A stretch of 25,941 nucleotides of DNA from a virus. The DNA is taken from positions 1 through 25,941 of IMG/VR virus record IMGVR_UViG_3300047557_001824; one strand, given 5' to 3'. The notes beneath the pieces are model-generated. The model did no database searches, was not told where the DNA came from, and worked only from the letters and a program-made list of their open reading frames with translations. Every line of letters begins with the position of its first letter. Position 1 is the stretch's first letter. The position numbers and the translations under genes are program-made. This document shows positions 7,035-17,416 of the stretch, piece by piece.

Positions 7035-7979
7035 ATGGCAAGTGAATTTCTTCTCACCGAAAAATACCGTCCTCAAGTAATTGATGATTGTATTCTTCCT
7101 GATGAAACTAAAAAAACATTTAAGGATTTTGTAGAGAAAGGTGAGATTCCTAATCTCCTTCTTGCTGGACCTCCTGGTATCGGAAAAACCACAATCGCAA
7201 AAGCATTATGCAATGAATTAGGGGCAGATTACTATGTCATCAACGGATCCGACGAAGGGCGTTTCTTGGATACTGTACGAAACCAAGCAAAGAACTTCGC
7301 TTCGACCGTTTCACTTACGGGATCTTCTAAACACAAAGTTATCATCATTGACGAAGCAGACAACACCGGTAATGATGTACAACTCCTACTACGGGCGAAT
7401 ATTGAGGCATTTTATGGCAACTGCCGATTCATCTTCACCTGCAACTACAAGAACAAGATTATCGAACCTCTTCACTCTCGTTGTGCAGTCATTGACTTCA
7501 CAATCAAGGGAAAGCAAAAGGTTCAACTCGCAGGAAGTTTCTTCAAACGACTGCAGACAATCTTGGAGCAAGAAAAGATTGAGTATGATCAAAAAGTCGT
7601 TGCTGAACTTGTTACAAAACATTTCCCAGATTTTCGTAGGGTCCTTAATGAATGCCAAAGGTATTCCACAGGAGGAAAAATTGACTCGGGCATTCTTGCA
7701 TCTTTCTCAGACATTTCTGTAAATGAACTCATCAAACATCTCAAGGAAAAGAACTTCACGGAAGTCAGGAAGTGGGTCGTTTCTAACTTGGACAATGATT
7801 CTACTCTCGTTCTTCGCAGGGTTTATGACGCCTGTTATGATTGCCTTACATCCCAATCTATCCCTGCTGCCGTTCTTGTTATTGCTAAGTACCAATATCA
7901 GTGTGCGTTTGTGGCTGACCAGGAAATTAACCTCTTAGCGGCACTAACTGAAATTATGGTGGAGTGTGAATTCAAATGA
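7035..7979 (+). CDS. 44: gp44 clamp loader large subunit (AAA+ ATPase)
   Basis: A 314-aa clamp loader ATPase. TEKYRP (8-13) is the typical start of RFC/gp44 proteins, GPPGIGKT (45-52) is Walker A, IIIDEAD (103-109) is Walker B and LHSRC carries the SRC motif with the arginine finger. In T4 four gp44 and one gp62 open the gp45 ring and place it on primed DNA. The length is near T4 gp44 (319 aa). ATG 7035 is chosen because it starts the conserved segment and follows the previous stop by 2 bases. The stop overlaps the methylase start by ATGA. Confidence 0.93.
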   Translation: MASEFLLTEKYRPQVIDDCILPDETKKTFKDFVEKGEIPNLLLAGPPGIGKTTIAKALCNELGADYYVINGSDEGRFLDTVRNQAKNFASTVSLTGSSKHKVIIIDEADNTGNDVQLLLRANIEAFYGNCRFIFTCNYKNKIIEPLHSRCAVIDFTIKGKQKVQLAGSFFKRLQTILEQEKIEYDQKVVAELVTKHFPDFRRVLNECQRYSTGGKIDSGILASFSDISVNELIKHLKEKNFTEVRKWVVSNLDNDSTLVLRRVYDACYDCLTSQSIPAAVLVIAKYQYQCAFVADQEINLLAALTEIMVECEFK

Positions 7980-8833
7980 CCAGTCAAAAACAATTAAAAA
8001 CTTGTTTAAGGTATCCTGGCGGAAAATCCCGTGCTTGTGAAAAGATGGGACCATATTTTCCAGACCTTCGCAATTACGATGAATTCCGTGAACCATTTCT
8101 TGGTGGTGGAAGTGTTGCAATCTATATTACTAAAAAATATCCAAACCTTAAAATTTGGGTAAATGATCTTTATGAACCACTTGTAAACTTCTGGCAGCAA
8201 CTCCAGATGTTTGGAAATGATCTAAAAAACGAACTAGTGGATTGTAAACTTTCTTACAACACTCCCGAACTTGCGAGAGAACTTTTTCTCAAATCAAAGG
8301 GACATGTGAATACCAAAGATCTATCAAGTCTTGATCGTGCTGTTGCTTTCTATATTGTCAATAAATGTTCATTCTCTGGTCTCACGGAAAGTTCATCATT
8401 TTCTGCTCAAGCATCACAAAGCAACTTTTCAATGCGAGGAATTGAGAAACTGCCAGAGTATGCAAAACTAATTTCTAAGTGGCGCATAACTAATTACTCC
8501 TATGATTATCTAATGGATGGAAACAAAGGTGCTTTTATGTATCTCGATCCTCCTTATGATATTAAGGATAACCTCTATGGGCGTAAGGGATCAATGCATA
8601 AAGGATTTGATCACGATAAGTTTGCTTCTGATTGCGATTCTTGTTCTATGGATCAACTGATCAGTTATAATTCTGATCAACTGGTTAAAGATCGTTTCAA
8701 AAACTGGAATGCTGCTGAGTTTGACCTTACTTATACAATGAGGTCGGTTGGTGAATATATGCGAGAGCAAAAACAAAGAAAAGAATTGCTGCTATTTAAT
8801 TATGGAACTGAAGGATTGGTTGAATTCAATTAA
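7976..8833 (+). CDS. dam: Dam-type DNA adenine-N6 methyltransferase
   Basis: A 285-aa D12-class adenine methyltransferase. RYPGGKSRA (12-20) and EPFLGGGSV (39-47) form the SAM-binding motifs, and LDPPYD (190-195) is the catalytic DPPY motif. T4 Dam is 259 aa and methylates GATC; the target here cannot be read from the motifs. The gene lies between clamp loader genes 44 and 62, which are adjacent in T4. It overlaps both neighbours (ATGA with 44; 32 bases with 62). Probable roles are protecting phage DNA from restriction or marking replicated DNA. Its by-product SAH is the substrate of the hydrolase at 16151. Confidence 0.88.
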   Translation: MTSQKQLKTCLRYPGGKSRACEKMGPYFPDLRNYDEFREPFLGGGSVAIYITKKYPNLKIWVNDLYEPLVNFWQQLQMFGNDLKNELVDCKLSYNTPELARELFLKSKGHVNTKDLSSLDRAVAFYIVNKCSFSGLTESSSFSAQASQSNFSMRGIEKLPEYAKLISKWRITNYSYDYLMDGNKGAFMYLDPPYDIKDNLYGRKGSMHKGFDHDKFASDCDSCSMDQLISYNSDQLVKDRFKNWNAAEFDLTYTMRSVGEYMREQKQRKELLLFNYGTEGLVEFN

Positions 8834-9170
8834 TTCCACAAAGGAAGATTTGTCAGAAAATATAAAAGATTATCCACCATACGTCATTAATCGTTGCTTG
8901 TCTGGTCATATTGATTGCATTATGTATGCAAACGAAATGAATATGAGTCATCATCTACCCAAAGATATGCAATATTCATTTTATCTAAATAGTCTAAGGA
9001 AACGGAAGAGATTTTCTCCCTGGCTCCGTAAGGATAAGGTTACAGACTTAGAATGTGTTAAAACATACTATGGATATAGTAATGAGAAAGCATCTCAAGC
9101 ACTGAAAATCTTAACAAAAGAACAATTAACTTTCATCAAACAACGACTTGATATTGGAGGAAAAAAATGA
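8802..9170 (+). CDS. 62: gp62 clamp loader small subunit
   Basis: A 122-aa protein starting MELKDWLNSINSTKEDL and containing YPPYVINRCLSGHIDCI and LPKDMQYSFYL, which are the conserved blocks of T4-type gp62. T4 gp62 is 187 aa, so this is a short form that keeps the N-terminal two thirds, as I recall for cyanophages. It bridges the four gp44 ATPases in the loader. I take ATG 8802 inside the methylase gene; the frame is open back to 8748, but the added residues do not look like gp62. The stop overlaps the RegA start by ATGA. Confidence 0.85.
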   Translation: MELKDWLNSINSTKEDLSENIKDYPPYVINRCLSGHIDCIMYANEMNMSHHLPKDMQYSFYLNSLRKRKRFSPWLRKDKVTDLECVKTYYGYSNEKASQALKILTKEQLTFIKQRLDIGGKK

Positions 9171-9604
9171 CTACTACGGTAGAACCTACTGTCGAATGGT
9201 CCCAAGGACAAATGGTAGAGGTAATTCTTAATGAACCTGATGATTTTCTGAAAGTTCGTGAAACTTTGACTCGTATCGGAGTTGCATCTAGGAAGGAGAA
9301 AAAGCTCTATCAATCTTGCCATATTCTGCATAAGCAGGGCAGATATTATATCGTTCATTTTAAAGAATTGTTTGCTCTTGACGGTAAGCACGCAAATCTT
9401 ACGATTAATGATGTTCAGCGTCGTAATCGTATTGTAAAACTTTTAGCAGATTGGGGACTTATTACGGTCTTAAAACCAGATACTGTAAATGATGTTGCTC
9501 CACTGAACCAAATTAAAGTTCTTACCTATAAGGATAAAGGCGAGTGGATTCTTGAGCAAAAGTATAACATTGGCAAAAAAGGCAAAACAACAGAAACCGA
9601 ATAA
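9167..9604 (+). CDS. regA: RegA translational repressor
   Basis: A 145-aa protein in the T4 position between 62 and 43. EVILNEPDDFLKVRETLTRI, then SCHILHKQGRYYIVHFKELF and RRNRIVKLLADWGLI match RegA, which binds the start regions of many early phage mRNAs and blocks their translation. T4 RegA is 122 aa; the extra length is a 12-residue N-terminal extension and a basic tail (KKGKTTETE). A strong GGAGG ribosome binding site (9157-9161) precedes ATG 9167. The TAA stop is embedded in an ATAAATA late-promoter motif. Confidence 0.9.
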   Translation: MTTTVEPTVEWSQGQMVEVILNEPDDFLKVRETLTRIGVASRKEKKLYQSCHILHKQGRYYIVHFKELFALDGKHANLTINDVQRRNRIVKLLADWGLITVLKPDTVNDVAPLNQIKVLTYKDKGEWILEQKYNIGKKGKTTETE

Positions 9605-9607
9605 ATA
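9601..9607 (+). promoter_or_regulatory. T4-type late promoter motif overlapping the regA stop codon
   Basis: ATAAATA, the core of the T4/cyanophage late promoter consensus, shares the regA TAA (9602-9604). Initiation would be about 9612, with a strong terminator reached by 9689. The motif is AT-rich and could arise by chance. Confidence 0.35.
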
Positions 9608-9609
9608 GT

Positions 9610-9689
9610 GGTGTGCCATTCGTGCGGCACTCTACAAAAGTCGGAACACCCTAAAGAGAAGTACGGTTTTTACCGTTCTTCTCTTTTTT
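9610..9689 (+). other. Candidate short structured RNA between regA and hsp20
   Basis: From the late motif to the terminator there is no ORF of note. The stretch can form GTGCC (9613-9617) with GGCAC (9626-9630), or the competing pair GGTGT (9610-9614) with ACACC (9646-9650), and ends in the terminator hairpin. An RNA of about 75-80 nt would result. I match it to no known RNA family. Confidence 0.22.
9653..9689 (+). terminator. Strong rho-independent terminator after regA
   Basis: AAAGAGAAG (9653-9661) and ACGGT (9663-9667) pair with ACCGT (9672-9676) and CTTCTCTTT (9678-9686), one mismatch, TTTT loop, followed by T residues. It closes the clamp/clamp-loader/regA unit and isolates hsp20. A TTAAATA at 9699-9705, one base off the late motif, lies about 60 bases before the hsp20 start. 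Confidence 0.88.
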
Positions 9690-9764
9690 GATTTGTGGTT
9701 AAATAGTATTGGATGCCGAAAGGATCCACAAAACACAAACTCGCTTTAAAAAGGAGCTACCATA

Positions 9765-10205
9765 ATGACTAACCTTGTAACCTCACGGTTTACACATGCA
9801 GATCTTCCTGCGCTGATGGATAAGATCACTCGAAATTCAATTGGAATGGATGAATACTTTGATCGTATTTTTCACCTACATGAAACCACAACAAACTATC
9901 CCCCATACAATCTTGTTCAAGTCAGTAATGTAGAGTCGAGATTGGAACTTGCACTTGCTGGTTTTAAAAAGAAAGAGGTTTATGTCTACACTCAAGATGG
10001 CAAACTCTTTGTGGAGGGTCAAAAAGAAGATAAAGAAACGGAGTCCAACTATCTTCACAAAGGTTTGGCTCAACGGAGTTTTAAGAGAGCGTGGACACTC
10101 TCTGACGATACGGAAGTGCGATCAGTTGATTTTGAGGATGGTCTTTTGACGATCACTCTCGGTAGGATTGTTCCGGAACATCACAAGAGGAAAGACTATC
10201 TATGA
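9765..10205 (+). CDS. hsp20: Hsp20 small heat shock protein
   Basis: A 146-aa IbpA/Hsp20-type chaperone. NYPPYNLVQV opens the alpha-crystallin domain (about 46-137), which includes LELALAGFKKKEV, GKLFVEGQKE, YLHKGLAQRSFKRAW and DGLLTITLGRIVPE, lining up with E. coli IbpA. Hsp20 is common in cyanophages and is thought to hold unfolded proteins, perhaps during capsid assembly or light stress. The strong ribosome binding site AAGGAG (9751-9756) precedes ATG 9765. It sits alone between the regA terminator and the late motif at 10206. The N-terminal arm (MTNLVTSRFTHADLPALMDK) is phage-specific. Confidence 0.92.
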   Translation: MTNLVTSRFTHADLPALMDKITRNSIGMDEYFDRIFHLHETTTNYPPYNLVQVSNVESRLELALAGFKKKEVYVYTQDGKLFVEGQKEDKETESNYLHKGLAQRSFKRAWTLSDDTEVRSVDFEDGLLTITLGRIVPEHHKRKDYL

Positions 10206-10212
10206 ATAAATA
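10206..10212 (+). promoter_or_regulatory. T4-type late promoter motif directly after the hsp20 stop
   Basis: ATAAATA begins one base after the hsp20 TGA and lies 20 bases before the ATG of the 51-aa internal-protein-like gene (10232), a suitable spacing for a late promoter. Confidence 0.45.
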
Positions 10213-10231
10213 GAAAAAAATCCATACCATA

Positions 10232-10387
10232 ATGAAAACCTATTTTGAATTTGCAAAAACTATTAAAGAGATGAAGGGTGATTTTGGATCTGGCGCCATG
10301 CCACCAAAACCGAAATGTTATGGAAAGACTACAACATATGCAATGCTTCCTGGCAAAAAAGTTTGCAAATTCAAAAGAAAGAGATAA
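10232..10387 (+). CDS. Small basic protein with T4 internal-protein-like N-terminus
   Basis: A 51-aa ORF between hsp20 and the terminator. It begins MKTYFEFAKTIKEM. T4 internal head proteins begin MKTYQEFIAEA or MKTFKEF; this capsid-targeting sequence directs them into the prohead and is cut after an (L/I)-x-E motif by protease gp21. Here I-K-E (11-13) offers such a site. The remaining 38 residues are basic and ordered around KPKCYGKTTTYAMLPGKK and KFKRKR, suiting DNA packaging. A late-type motif at 10206 and a terminator at 10411 make it a one-gene late unit. That it is packaged in the head is inference from the leader. Confidence 0.55.
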   Translation: MKTYFEFAKTIKEMKGDFGSGAMPPKPKCYGKTTTYAMLPGKKVCKFKRKR

Positions 10388-10390
10388 ATA
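10384..10390 (+). promoter_or_regulatory. Late-motif-like ATAAATA at the stop of the 51-aa gene
   Basis: ATAAATA overlaps the TAA (10385-10387). A terminator begins only 21 bases later, so any transcript would be about 50 nt. Either chance sequence or a short-RNA promoter. Confidence 0.2.
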
Positions 10391-10410
10391 GAATTGAATA
10401 TCGTCGGCGC

Positions 10411-10452
10411 GAGGAGTCCCTGGCAAAATCCAGGTTGACTCCTCCTTTTTTT
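10411..10452 (+). terminator. Rho-independent terminator with a long two-part stem
   Basis: GAGGAGTC (10411-10418) pairs with GACTCCTC (10437-10444), and CCTGG (10419-10423) with CCAGG (10430-10434) around CAAAAT, followed by seven T. The 3' arm contains the -35 box of the promoter at 10435-10463. Confidence 0.9.
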
Positions 10453-10463
10453 GTTGCTAGAAT
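10435..10463 (+). promoter_or_regulatory. Sigma70-like promoter nested in the terminator, upstream of gp43
   Basis: TTGACT (10435-10440), 17-bp spacer, TAGAAT (10458-10463). The -35 box is inside the terminator 3' arm and the terminator T-run lies in the spacer. It precedes the 85-aa gene (10485) and gp43, so it probably restarts early transcription into the polymerase genes. Confidence 0.62.
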
Positions 10464-10484
10464 GGTGGAAATCTGTGGAACAAA

Positions 10485-10742
10485 ATGGAAACGATAAAAA
10501 TTATTTCGTTAGTTAATAATTTAATTCTAATTTCTGGAATTGAAGAAATTGGTGCCGATATTGGAGAACCAGATTGTAAATTAATTAATCCATTTGTTGT
10601 TAGAAGCGATAAAACAATGGAACCATTTCTTTGTGGGTATACCAAACAAAATACATTTATGATGAGTTCGGATAAAATACTTACACTTTCGGATCCAACT
10701 CCAACACTTCTTGAAAAATATGAGGACTTGATTAAAGAATGA
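10485..10742 (+). CDS. Hypothetical protein, possibly Sm-like, upstream of gp43
   Basis: An 85-aa protein: TIKIISLVNNLILISGIEEI, GEPDCKLINPFVV, then MEPFLCGYTKQNTFMM and a helical tail DPTPTLLEKYEDLIKE. The beta-rich start followed by 'xL.NPFxV' and a Leu-rich tail resembles small Sm-like barrels seen in T4-like marine phages, but I assign this only tentatively. If Sm-like it could bind RNA, which would suit its place between regA/hsp20 and the polymerase gene. It is the first gene after a sigma70-like promoter, and its stop overlaps the gp43 start by ATGA. Confidence 0.6.
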   Translation: METIKIISLVNNLILISGIEEIGADIGEPDCKLINPFVVRSDKTMEPFLCGYTKQNTFMMSSDKILTLSDPTPTLLEKYEDLIKE

Positions 10743-13234
10743 GATTTTACACTAATGTTCAATTGATCGGAAATCAATTTTTGGTTCGTGGAGTAGAAAA
10801 TGGTAAAAGATTTGAAACTAGAGATGAGTTTTTCCCAACTCTTTATGTGAAGACTAAAAAGGAATCCAAGTATAGAACATTAAGTGGTGAAGTAGTTGAA
10901 CCGATAAAACCAGGAACAGTTCGCGACTGTCGCGACTTTTATGGTAAATATGAAAACGTAGATGGGTTTGAGATCTACGGAAATGATCGTTACATTTATC
11001 AGTATATTTCCGAAAAATATCCAGAGGATGAAATTAAGTTTGATATCAGTAAAATCAAACTAATGACTCTGGATATTGAGGTTGCTTCTGAGCAAGGATT
11101 CCCTGATGTAGAATCTGCTTCCGAAGAAATTCTTTCCATTACAATTCAGGACTATACGACGAAGAAGATCGTTACTTGGGGAGTTAAACCTTTCAATAAT
11201 ACCCGTAGTGATGTTACATATTATCATTGTCCATCCGAGTATGAACTTCTAAATCACTTCATCAACTATTGGATGATTGATGTTCCTGATGTGATTACTG
11301 GGTGGAACATTCAGTTATATGACGTTCCATATATTTGCAAGAGACTTAATCGCGTTCTTGGTGAAAAACTTATGAAACGCTTCTCTAACTGGGGACTTGT
11401 TACTGAAGGGGAGGTATTCATTAATGGACGTAAACATACTACGTTTGACGTTGGTGGATTGACTCAACTCGATTATTTGGATCTTTATAAGAAGTTCACT
11501 TATAAAGCACAGGAATCATATCGCCTAGATTATATTGCAGAAGTAGAACTGGGTCAGAAGAAACTGGATCACTCTGAGTTTGATACATTTAAAGACTTCT
11601 ATACTCAAGGATGGCAAAAGTTTATTGAATATAACATTGTTGACGTAGAACTTGTTGACCGTCTTGAAGATAAGATGAAGTTGATTGAACTTGCTCTGAC
11701 GATGGCATATGATGCTAAGGTAAACTATGCTGATGTGTTCTATCAAGTTCGTATGTGGGATAATATTATCTACACATACTTGAAGAAAAGGGATATTGTA
11801 ATCCCTCCAAGAAATAAAGAACGCAAAGATGAAAAGTATGCTGGGGCATATGTTAAGGAACCAATTCCTGGTATGTATGATTGGGTTGTGAGTTTTGACT
11901 TGAACTCACTATACCCCCACTTGATTATGCAATATAATATTTCCCCAGAAACACTTCTAGACGAAAGGCATCCAACAATCAATGTAGATAAAATTCTCAA
12001 TCAAGACTTGACTTTTGAGATGTATAAAGATTATTCAGTATGTGCTAACGGTGCTATGTATCGCAAAGATGTTCGTGGATTTCTTCCAGAATTGATGGAA
12101 AAAATTTATAACGAACGTGTAATCTTTAAAAAGAAAATGCTTGCCGCAGAGCAAGAATATGAAAAAACCAAGAAGAAAGATTTAGTTAAAGAGATCGCCC
12201 GTTGCAATAACATACAGATGGCGCGTAAGATTCAACTCAACTCTGCTTATGGTGCTATCGGTAATCAGTATTTTCGTTATTATAAACTAGCCAACGCGGA
12301 AGCAATTACTCTTTCTGGTCAGGTTTCGATTCAGTGGATTATGAATAAGGTAAATTCTTATTTAAATAAAATTCTCAAAAGCGGAGATGTTGATTATGTT
12401 ATTGCTTCTGATACCGACTCTTTGTATATCAATATGGGTCCTCTGGTTGAAAGCGTATTCAAAGGTAGAGAGAAAACTACTCAAAGCATTGTTTCGTTCC
12501 TTGATAAGGTCTGTGATGTGGAATTTGAAAAGTATATTGAAAGTTCTTACCAAGAATTGGCTGACTATGTGAATGCATATGATCAGAAAATGTTTATGAA
12601 GCGCGAATGTATTGCTGAGCGTGGTATTTGGACTGCAAAGAAGCGATATATTCTGAGCGTTTGGGATAGTGAAGGTGTTCGTTATGAAGAACCTAAACTA
12701 AAAATTAAGGGAATTGAGGCAATCAAATCTTCAACTCCCGCACCTTGCCGTAAGATGTTGAAAGAATCTTTCAATATTATGATGAGTGGAACTGAAGATG
12801 ATATGATTGATTTTATTGAGAAATGTAGGGGAGAGTTTAAATCTCTTTCTCCAGAACAAGTTGCCTTTCCGCGTTCTGCTTCCGATGTTCAGAAATATTC
12901 ATCTTCGTCAAACATTTATGCACCCAAAACTCCAATTCAGGTTCGTGGAGCACTTTTGTTCAATCATTATATTAAAAAGAATAATCTCACAAACAAATAT
13001 TCATTAATTCAGAATGGAGAAAAAGTTAAGTTTATTTTCTTGAAAAAACCAAATACTATTCATGAAAATGTTATTTCATTCATTCAAGATTTTCCGAAGG
13101 AACTTAATCTTGACAAATACATAGACTATGAGTTACAATTTGAAAAAGCATTTCTAGAGCCTCTCAAGATTATTCTTGATGCTATTGGGTGGAGTGTAGA
13201 AAAAACTGCGAACCTTGAATTATTTTTTGTATGA
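10739..13234 (+). CDS. 43: gp43 family B DNA polymerase
   Basis: An 831-aa replicative polymerase with 3'-5' exonuclease. Exo I is DIE (D112, E114, the same numbers as T4), Exo II is GWNIQLYD (188-195) and Exo III is YNIVD (298-302). Polymerase motif A is DLNSLYP (387-393), motif B is ARKIQLNSAYG (495-505) and motif C is SDTDS (557-561). T4 gp43 is 898 aa. The C-terminus, TANLELFFV, has the form of a clamp-binding peptide for gp45. All catalytic residues that I can check are present, with no intein or intron in the frame. Translation is probably coupled to the 85-aa gene before it. Confidence 0.96.
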   Translation: MRFYTNVQLIGNQFLVRGVENGKRFETRDEFFPTLYVKTKKESKYRTLSGEVVEPIKPGTVRDCRDFYGKYENVDGFEIYGNDRYIYQYISEKYPEDEIKFDISKIKLMTLDIEVASEQGFPDVESASEEILSITIQDYTTKKIVTWGVKPFNNTRSDVTYYHCPSEYELLNHFINYWMIDVPDVITGWNIQLYDVPYICKRLNRVLGEKLMKRFSNWGLVTEGEVFINGRKHTTFDVGGLTQLDYLDLYKKFTYKAQESYRLDYIAEVELGQKKLDHSEFDTFKDFYTQGWQKFIEYNIVDVELVDRLEDKMKLIELALTMAYDAKVNYADVFYQVRMWDNIIYTYLKKRDIVIPPRNKERKDEKYAGAYVKEPIPGMYDWVVSFDLNSLYPHLIMQYNISPETLLDERHPTINVDKILNQDLTFEMYKDYSVCANGAMYRKDVRGFLPELMEKIYNERVIFKKKMLAAEQEYEKTKKKDLVKEIARCNNIQMARKIQLNSAYGAIGNQYFRYYKLANAEAITLSGQVSIQWIMNKVNSYLNKILKSGDVDYVIASDTDSLYINMGPLVESVFKGREKTTQSIVSFLDKVCDVEFEKYIESSYQELADYVNAYDQKMFMKRECIAERGIWTAKKRYILSVWDSEGVRYEEPKLKIKGIEAIKSSTPAPCRKMLKESFNIMMSGTEDDMIDFIEKCRGEFKSLSPEQVAFPRSASDVQKYSSSSNIYAPKTPIQVRGALLFNHYIKKNNLTNKYSLIQNGEKVKFIFLKKPNTIHENVISFIQDFPKELNLDKYIDYELQFEKAFLEPLKIILDAIGWSVEKTANLELFFV

Positions 13235-13779
13235 TAATAATGAAAAAACTATCTAGAATTTTTAAAAGACTTACAGCGTGGATGGTAAAAGATACCGACG
13301 TAATGGTCAGGAATAGTGATGGGTGGGCAGATGATGTTTTCTATCAAATTAAGATGGCAACCCCATCTCCAGAAACTAAGACTACTTTTTACATCGATAA
13401 AGACACAAATATTATGAGCCCATTTCCAGAAGTATCTGGAACTACTACTATCGGTGGAATTAGTACTGATATTGTTGCTGATATTGTTGATGGTATCAGT
13501 AACTGGGTAAATGATATGGACGTTTATGTCCGAATACAGAAAGTGACCCGTAATGGTGATCCTATTGGAAAGGCACTTCTTATGTGTTTTACTAATCCCA
13601 GTATAGGGTGTCCTTGGTTTTCTATTCAAAGAAGCGATGATAGTTTGTACTATTTTGAAAAATCACTTTATGAAAATCAAGGTGTCGGTGTTCTAGATGC
13701 CTTTGATGATCAAACATCTCTTACTATCACTAGACAAGGTGATACTGATGTAAAAAACTGGAAAATTGACATTGGATGA
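13231..13779 (+). CDS. Hypothetical protein between gp43 and uvsX
   Basis: A 182-aa protein that I do not recognise. It starts ATG 13231, overlapping the gp43 stop, or possibly ATG 13240 ([11 protein letters not shown]). The first 18 residues are basic and amphipathic; the rest is beta-rich and acidic, with repeated [15 protein letters not shown] and [11 protein letters not shown] segments and no membrane span. Its position inside the replication operon, overlapping gp43 and only 1 base from UvsX, suggests expression with the polymerase and recombinase. No enzyme motif is visible. Confidence 0.7.
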   Translation: MIIMKKLSRIFKRLTAWMVKDTDVMVRNSDGWADDVFYQIKMATPSPETKTTFYIDKDTNIMSPFPEVSGTTTIGGISTDIVADIVDGISNWVNDMDVYVRIQKVTRNGDPIGKALLMCFTNPSIGCPWFSIQRSDDSLYYFEKSLYENQGVGVLDAFDDQTSLTITRQGDTDVKNWKIDIG

Positions 13780-13780
13780 T

Positions 13781-14774
13781 ATGGACTTTCTTAAAGATAT
13801 TGTAAAGGAAATTGGTGGTGAGTATACGCAACTTGCCGCTGATATTGATGAGACTGAGAGTTATGTTGATACGGGTTCATACATTTTTAACGCACTGGTT
13901 TCAGGTAGTGTATTTGGTGGTGTATCTGGCAATAAGATTACTGCTATTGCTGGAGAATCTAGTACTGGAAAAACTTTCTTCAGCCTCGCCGTTGTTAAGA
14001 ATTTTCTTGATAATAATCCCAATGGTTATTGCCTCTACTTTGATACTGAGGCTGCTATTACTAAATCTCTATTAGAATCTCGTGGAATTGATACTACTCG
14101 TTTGGTGGTTGTTAATGTGGTTACTGTTGAAGAGTTTCGCGGAAAGGCGCTCAAGGCAGTAGACTTGTATATGAAAAAACCTGAAGGGGAGCGCAATCCT
14201 TGTATGTTTGTGCTAGACTCTTTAGGAATGCTGTCTACAAGTAAAGAGATCAATGATGCTCTGAATGATAAAGAAGTTCGTGACATGACCAAATCACAAC
14301 TGATTAAAGGTGCATTTCGTATGCTTACTTTGAAACTTGGTCAAGCAAATATTCCTATGATCGTTACTAATCACACCTATGATGTTATCGGAGCTTACGT
14401 ACCAACTAAGGAAATGGGTGGAGGCAGTGGACTCAAATATGCAGCAAGTACGATCATCTATCTCAGCAAGAAAAAAGAGAAGGATGGAACGGAAGTGGTC
14501 GGAAATATTATCAAGGCTAAGACTGCTAAATCGCGTTTGAGTAAGGAGAACAAAGATGCTGAAATCCGTCTTTATTATGATGAGCGCGGTCTTGATCGTT
14601 ACTATGGTCTTCTGGAACTTGGTGAGATTGGTGGACTCTGGAAGAATGTAGCAGGACGCTATGAGATTGATGGGAAGAAACTATATGCTAAACAGATTCT
14701 CAAAGAACCTGAAGTATATTTCACTGAAGAGGTAATGCAAAAGTTGGACGAAATCGCACGAAAGGAATTTAGTT

Positions 14775-14788
<14 letters not shown>
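13781..14788 (+). CDS. uvsX: UvsX RecA-like recombinase
   Basis: A 335-aa recombinase with Walker A GESSTGKT (58-65), [10 protein letters not shown] and the Walker B region [11 protein letters not shown], then TNHTYD and the loop-2 region [11 protein letters not shown]. These match the T4 UvsX/RecA core. T4 UvsX is 391 aa, so the C-terminus is shorter. It forms filaments on single-stranded DNA and drives strand exchange for recombination-dependent replication and repair, functionally linked to gp46 at the left edge. ATG 13781 directly follows the previous stop; an upstream in-frame TTG is unlikely. It overlaps the gp41 start by 14 bases. Confidence 0.93.

Positions 14789-17415
<2,627 letters not shown>

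Positions 17416-17416
<1 letters not shown>

Noticed and set aside
9605-9764. regA-hsp20 gap considered as a glutamine-type cyanobacterial riboswitch
   Set aside because: The stems and conserved bases I recall for glnA/downstream-peptide RNAs are not present, so only an unclassified hairpin region is reported.
13766-13801. TTGACA before uvsX considered as a sigma70 promoter
   Set aside because: No TAnnnT hexamer occurs at 16-19 bp spacing.
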